From JAKACA01 sp050010115 (GTDB lineage Bacteria > Actinomycetota > Acidimicrobiia > Acidimicrobiales > Bog-793), in contig JBEKLQ010000058.1 in NCBI GenBank assembly GCA_050010115.1, positions 1-25,032 on the forward strand: a stretch of DNA of 25,032 nucleotides. Direction: 5' to 3'. Position numbers and translations under genes: made by a program. Positions 22,506 to 25,032 of this stretch are shown one piece after another (the stretch's first letter is position 1; each line of letters opens with the position of its first letter). The notes beneath the pieces were generated by a model. That model saw only the letters and a list, made by a program, of their open reading frames with translations, was not told where the DNA came from and made no database searches.

Positions 22506-23111
22506 GTGCTGATCCTTGTCCGCCACGGCCAGAGCGAGGCAAATGCGGCCGGCCTACTCGTCGGTCGCACGGACTCGGCGCTCACCGCCCTCGGTCAGCG
22601 GCAAGCGGCGCGGATCGGAGAGGCTCTGGCTGCCGGCCACGCCGGCCAGCCCGTGCGCGTGATCACGAGCCCGTTGTCCCGAGCCCGGGACACCGCTGCG
22701 ATCGTGGCTGCCGCCTACGGCGCGGCGCCGCCCCAGATCGAGGAACGGTTGATCGAGCTCGACTACGGAGAGCTCGACGGGCAACGCCCGGCGGACCTCG
22801 CCCAGGGCATGTGGGCTGCCTGGAGGTCCGACCCGACGTGGCGCCCTCCCGGCGGAGAAACCCTCGCCGATCTCCACGCCCGCCTCGACCCCCTGTGGGT
22901 TTCGCTGGTGACCGAGGCGGCGGACGGTGACGTCATCGCCGTCACACACGTCTCGCCCATCAAGGCGGCGGTGGCCTGGGTGCTCGGCAGCGGGCCCGAG
23001 CTGGCCTGGAAGCTGTCGCTCGGCGTTGGGGCGATCACGAGGGTCGCTTGTGCAGGCCCGGCGCCGGCGCTCGTGAGCTTCGGCGAGAAGGGCCATCTGA
23101 TCGGCTGCTGA
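22506..23111 (+). CDS. histidine phosphatase family protein (CobC-like)
   Basis: A 201-residue branch-1 histidine phosphatase starting MLILVRHGQSEANAAGLLVG, with catalytic H7 in RHG. LDYGELDGQ supplies the acid residue and VIAVTHVSPIKAAVAWVLG the second histidine. It resembles the CobC-like C-terminal domain of the RNase HI/CobC bifunctional proteins of mycobacteria, which also follow the zinc-ribbon gene, but no RNase H domain precedes it here. A role in cobalamin synthesis (alpha-ribazole phosphatase) is possible but not shown. GTG 22506 is chosen because the catalytic strand begins directly after it. The frame extends upstream into the zinc-ribbon gene. The gap of 19 bp suggests cotranscription with that gene. 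Confidence 0.87.
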   Translation: MLILVRHGQSEANAAGLLVGRTDSALTALGQRQAARIGEALAAGHAGQPVRVITSPLSRARDTAAIVAAAYGAAPPQIEERLIELDYGELDGQRPADLAQGMWAAWRSDPTWRPPGGETLADLHARLDPLWVSLVTEAADGDVIAVTHVSPIKAAVAWVLGSGPELAWKLSLGVGAITRVACAGPAPALVSFGEKGHLIGC

Positions 23112-23144
23112 CGTGCGCGTTCGGTTGCCGCCGGCGAGCGGCGC

Positions 23145-23150
23145 GACAAT
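23145..23150 (+). promoter_or_regulatory. -10-like element of rnpB
   Basis: GACAAT ends six bases before the predicted 5' end of the RNase P RNA P1 helix, the right distance for a -10 element. No convincing -35 is visible. Confidence 0.4.
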
Positions 23151-23155
23151 GGGGA

Positions 23156-23527
<372 letters not shown>

Positions 23528-23619
23528 CACGCCGGCTTGAACGCACGCTAAAATGCCTTCTGGCCTGCGGTTTCGTCCTGTCCGTAGGTGCCCGTTGGTG
23601 ACCGAAAAACACCGCTGTA

Positions 23620-23669
23620 GTCCTCAGGAACTGAGGACTTTCTGAGGACCTGAGGACTTCTTGAGGACC
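23620..23669 (+). repeat. tandem 19-bp repeats with inverted copy upstream of the recombinase
   Basis: CTGAGGACTTTCTGAGGAC (23631-23649) is followed directly by CTGAGGACTTCTTGAGGAC (23650-23668); 17 of 19 bases agree. The core TGAGGAC occurs four times at 23632, 23643, 23651 and 23662. An inverted GTCCTCAG (23620-23627) pairs with the first copy around GAA. The array ends 34 bp before the integrase ATG. It looks like a set of protein-binding sites: integrase arm sites, an excisionase site, or an operator. Confidence 0.75.
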
Positions 23670-23702
23670 GAATCCGGTCGTTGATCGGGCTCCGGAGGCG
23701 CC

Positions 23703-24788
23703 ATGGCAAGCATCGACAAGAGGCCCAACGGCCGCTACCGAACGAGGTGGCGCGAGTACCCCGGCGGTCCGCAGAAGACGCGCCACTTCGACCGAAAGGG
23801 CGACGCCCAGCAGTTCCTCGACGGCATCCGAGGCGATCTGGCCCACGGCCTCTACATCGACCCGGCCGGGGGGCGCACGCTGTTTCGTGACTACGCCGAA
23901 TCGTGGCGAGCCGACCAGGTCCACCGGGCCAGCACGGCCGCTCAGGCCGAGAGCTATCTGCGCCTGCACGCGTACCCCACGCTCGGCCGCAGGCCGCTCG
24001 GCGCCATCCGTCGGAGTGAGGTCCAAGCCTGGGTGAAGGCGCTCAGCGGGAAGCTTGCGCCCGGGTCGGTCGAGCTCGTTTACCGGTGGGTGTCGACCAT
24101 ATTCAAGGCGGCAGTCGGCGACCGGCTGATCGCCGCCTCTCCCTGCATCCGCATCGCGCTGCCGAAGCGCGCCGACACCGAAGTGGTGCCGCTCAGCGTG
24201 AGCGAAGTCAAGTCGCTCGCAGCGGCGGTCCCCGACCGTTACACGGCCCTCATCGTCTTCGCCGCCGGGATGGGACTGCGGCAGGGCGAATGTTTCGGCC
24301 TCACTGTCGACCGCGTCGACTTCCTTCGCGGTCAGGTGCGCGTCGACCGCCAGCTCATCTCGGCCCGAGCCGGAGTGCCCGAGTTCGGTCCGCCCAAGAG
24401 CAGAGCCGGCTTTCGTACGGTGCCGATGCCCGCGGTTGTCGGGTCCACACTGGCTGAACACCTGGCCCGCTACGGCCCCGGACCGGCGGGATTGGCTTTT
24501 ACCAACACGCTCGGCAATCCCTTACGGCGCAATACGGCCGGCGACATGTGGCACCGAGCTGCGAGAGGGGCAGGCCTCCCGGGGTGGGCAACGTTCCATG
24601 ACCTGAGGCACTTCTACGCCTCGCTTCTCATCTTCCGGGGGTGCTCGGTGAAGGCCGTCCAAAAGCGCCTCGGGCACCAGTCAGCCATGGAGACCCTCGA
24701 CACCTACGGGCACCTGTGGCCGGACAGCGACGACGAGACAAGGAACGCCGTCGATCACGTCCTCGGCGGGTTGACGGCTGTCGGCTGA
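23703..24788 (+). CDS. tyrosine recombinase/phage-type integrase
   Basis: A full-length 361-residue site-specific recombinase. Residues 1-60 form an arm-binding-type N-terminus (KRPNGRYRTRWREYPGG-like), about 60-155 the SAM-like core-binding domain, and the remainder the catalytic domain. Catalytic residues are all present: R193 (GLRQGE), K232 (PPKSRAGFRTV), H299 and R302 (FHDLRHFYA), H325 (LGHQS) and Y335 (DTYGHL). GGAGG (23694-23698) four bases from ATG 23703 supports the start. It begins 175 bp after rnpB and is the only mobile-element gene visible. The style fits integrases of actinobacterial integrative elements and prophages. No attachment site or partner gene can be confirmed inside the window. 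Confidence 0.93.
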   Translation: MASIDKRPNGRYRTRWREYPGGPQKTRHFDRKGDAQQFLDGIRGDLAHGLYIDPAGGRTLFRDYAESWRADQVHRASTAAQAESYLRLHAYPTLGRRPLGAIRRSEVQAWVKALSGKLAPGSVELVYRWVSTIFKAAVGDRLIAASPCIRIALPKRADTEVVPLSVSEVKSLAAAVPDRYTALIVFAAGMGLRQGECFGLTVDRVDFLRGQVRVDRQLISARAGVPEFGPPKSRAGFRTVPMPAVVGSTLAEHLARYGPGPAGLAFTNTLGNPLRRNTAGDMWHRAARGAGLPGWATFHDLRHFYASLLIFRGCSVKAVQKRLGHQSAMETLDTYGHLWPDSDDETRNAVDHVLGGLTAVG

Positions 24789-24821
24789 GTCGGGACTGCC
24801 GACGAACGCGGTCCAGGTGGG

Positions 24822-25032
24822 GTGAGAGCGGAATACCCGCTGCCTTCAGTCAGGCTCGTGCGTCCATCGAAGGACGTTCGGGACGACATCTTTAGCGCGG
24901 TCGGCCGTCTTGCCGAGGATCACCGAATTTGTACAGCCTCGATCATCGAAATTGCACAGGGCACTGAGCCTTCGAGGACGGGCCTTTGCTGGATCGTAGA
25001 GTCAATCGAGCGGCGGGTGCCTCCCTTCGTCC
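24822..25032 (+). CDS. possible partial reading frame at the window end
   Basis: From a GTG at 24822 a frame stays open for 70 codons to the window edge, starting VRAEYPLPSVRLVRPSKDVR and continuing with DDIFSAVGRLAEDHR. I recognise no family. An AGGTGG is too close to be a good ribosome site, and third-position GC looks lower than in the neighbouring genes, so this may be element DNA or no gene at all. It overlaps the imperfect direct repeats at 24922-24959. Apart from these, the 244 bases after the integrase stop show nothing I can name. Confidence 0.25.
   Translation, partial: MRAEYPLPSVRLVRPSKDVRDDIFSAVGRLAEDHRICTASIIEIAQGTEPSRTGLCWIVESIERRVPPFV
24922..24959. repeat. imperfect 15-bp direct repeat downstream of the integrase
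   Basis: ACCGAATTTGTACAG (24922-24936) and ATCGAAATTGCACAG (24945-24959) agree at 12 of 15 bases with a 23-bp period, close to two helical turns. It could be a regulatory binding pair or chance. Confidence 0.3.

Noticed and set aside
23620..23669. CRISPR array
   Set aside because: The repeat units are too short and directly abutting, with no unique spacers of normal length.
23528..23702. A tRNA gene as the attachment site between rnpB and the integrase
   Set aside because: No GGTTCGA-type T-arm or acceptor pairing can be found in this gap.

Overview
The window is high-GC actinobacterial DNA. The gene set (SepF, a YggT protein, DivIVA, a ROK-type polyphosphate glucokinase, PduO-type adenosyltransferase) and the many apparently leaderless genes point to Actinobacteria. 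Acidimicrobiia is my best guess from overall style, not a proven placement. Most of the window is chromosomal core, densely packed with short intergenic gaps.

Region 1 (1-8192) is the tail of a division and envelope cluster. It holds the last codons of a YggS-type PLP protein, sepF, a YggT membrane protein and divIVA. A long eukaryote-like ileS follows on the minus strand. A DksA/TraR-type zinc-finger protein with a huge Lys/Ala/Pro tail, lspA and an RluD-type pseudouridine synthase then form a tightly coupled plus-strand operon with successive TTGA stop/start overlaps.

Region 2 (8207-11531) is regulatory and miscellaneous: a sigma-70 factor apparently lacking domain 3, a histidine phosphatase, an Rrf2 regulator and a DMT-type membrane protein.

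Region 3 (11598-16369) is a complete branched-chain-amino-acid-type ABC importer: lipoprotein binding protein, a fused LivH-LivM permease, and two ATPases. A small Mtb12-like lipoprotein lies convergently after it.

Region 4 (17075-22486) holds a cobalamin adenosyltransferase, leucyl aminopeptidase and polyphosphate glucokinase. It also has an unrecognised protein divergent from an inositol-monophosphatase-family enzyme, then a coiled-coil zinc-ribbon protein.

Region 5 (22506-25032) has a second histidine phosphatase, the RNase P RNA gene and, 175 bp beyond its 3' end, a full-length tyrosine recombinase preceded by tandem repeats. This looks like the left edge of an integrated element whose other end is outside the window. 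The last 244 bp hold only a possible partial reading frame and a pair of imperfect repeats.

I did not find a clear new multi-gene system. The points most worth a second look are the recurrent leaderless-start architecture, the sigma factor without domain 3, two unrelated proteins carrying histone-H1-like tails, a strong palindrome upstream of the Rrf2 gene, and the recombinase next to rnpB.
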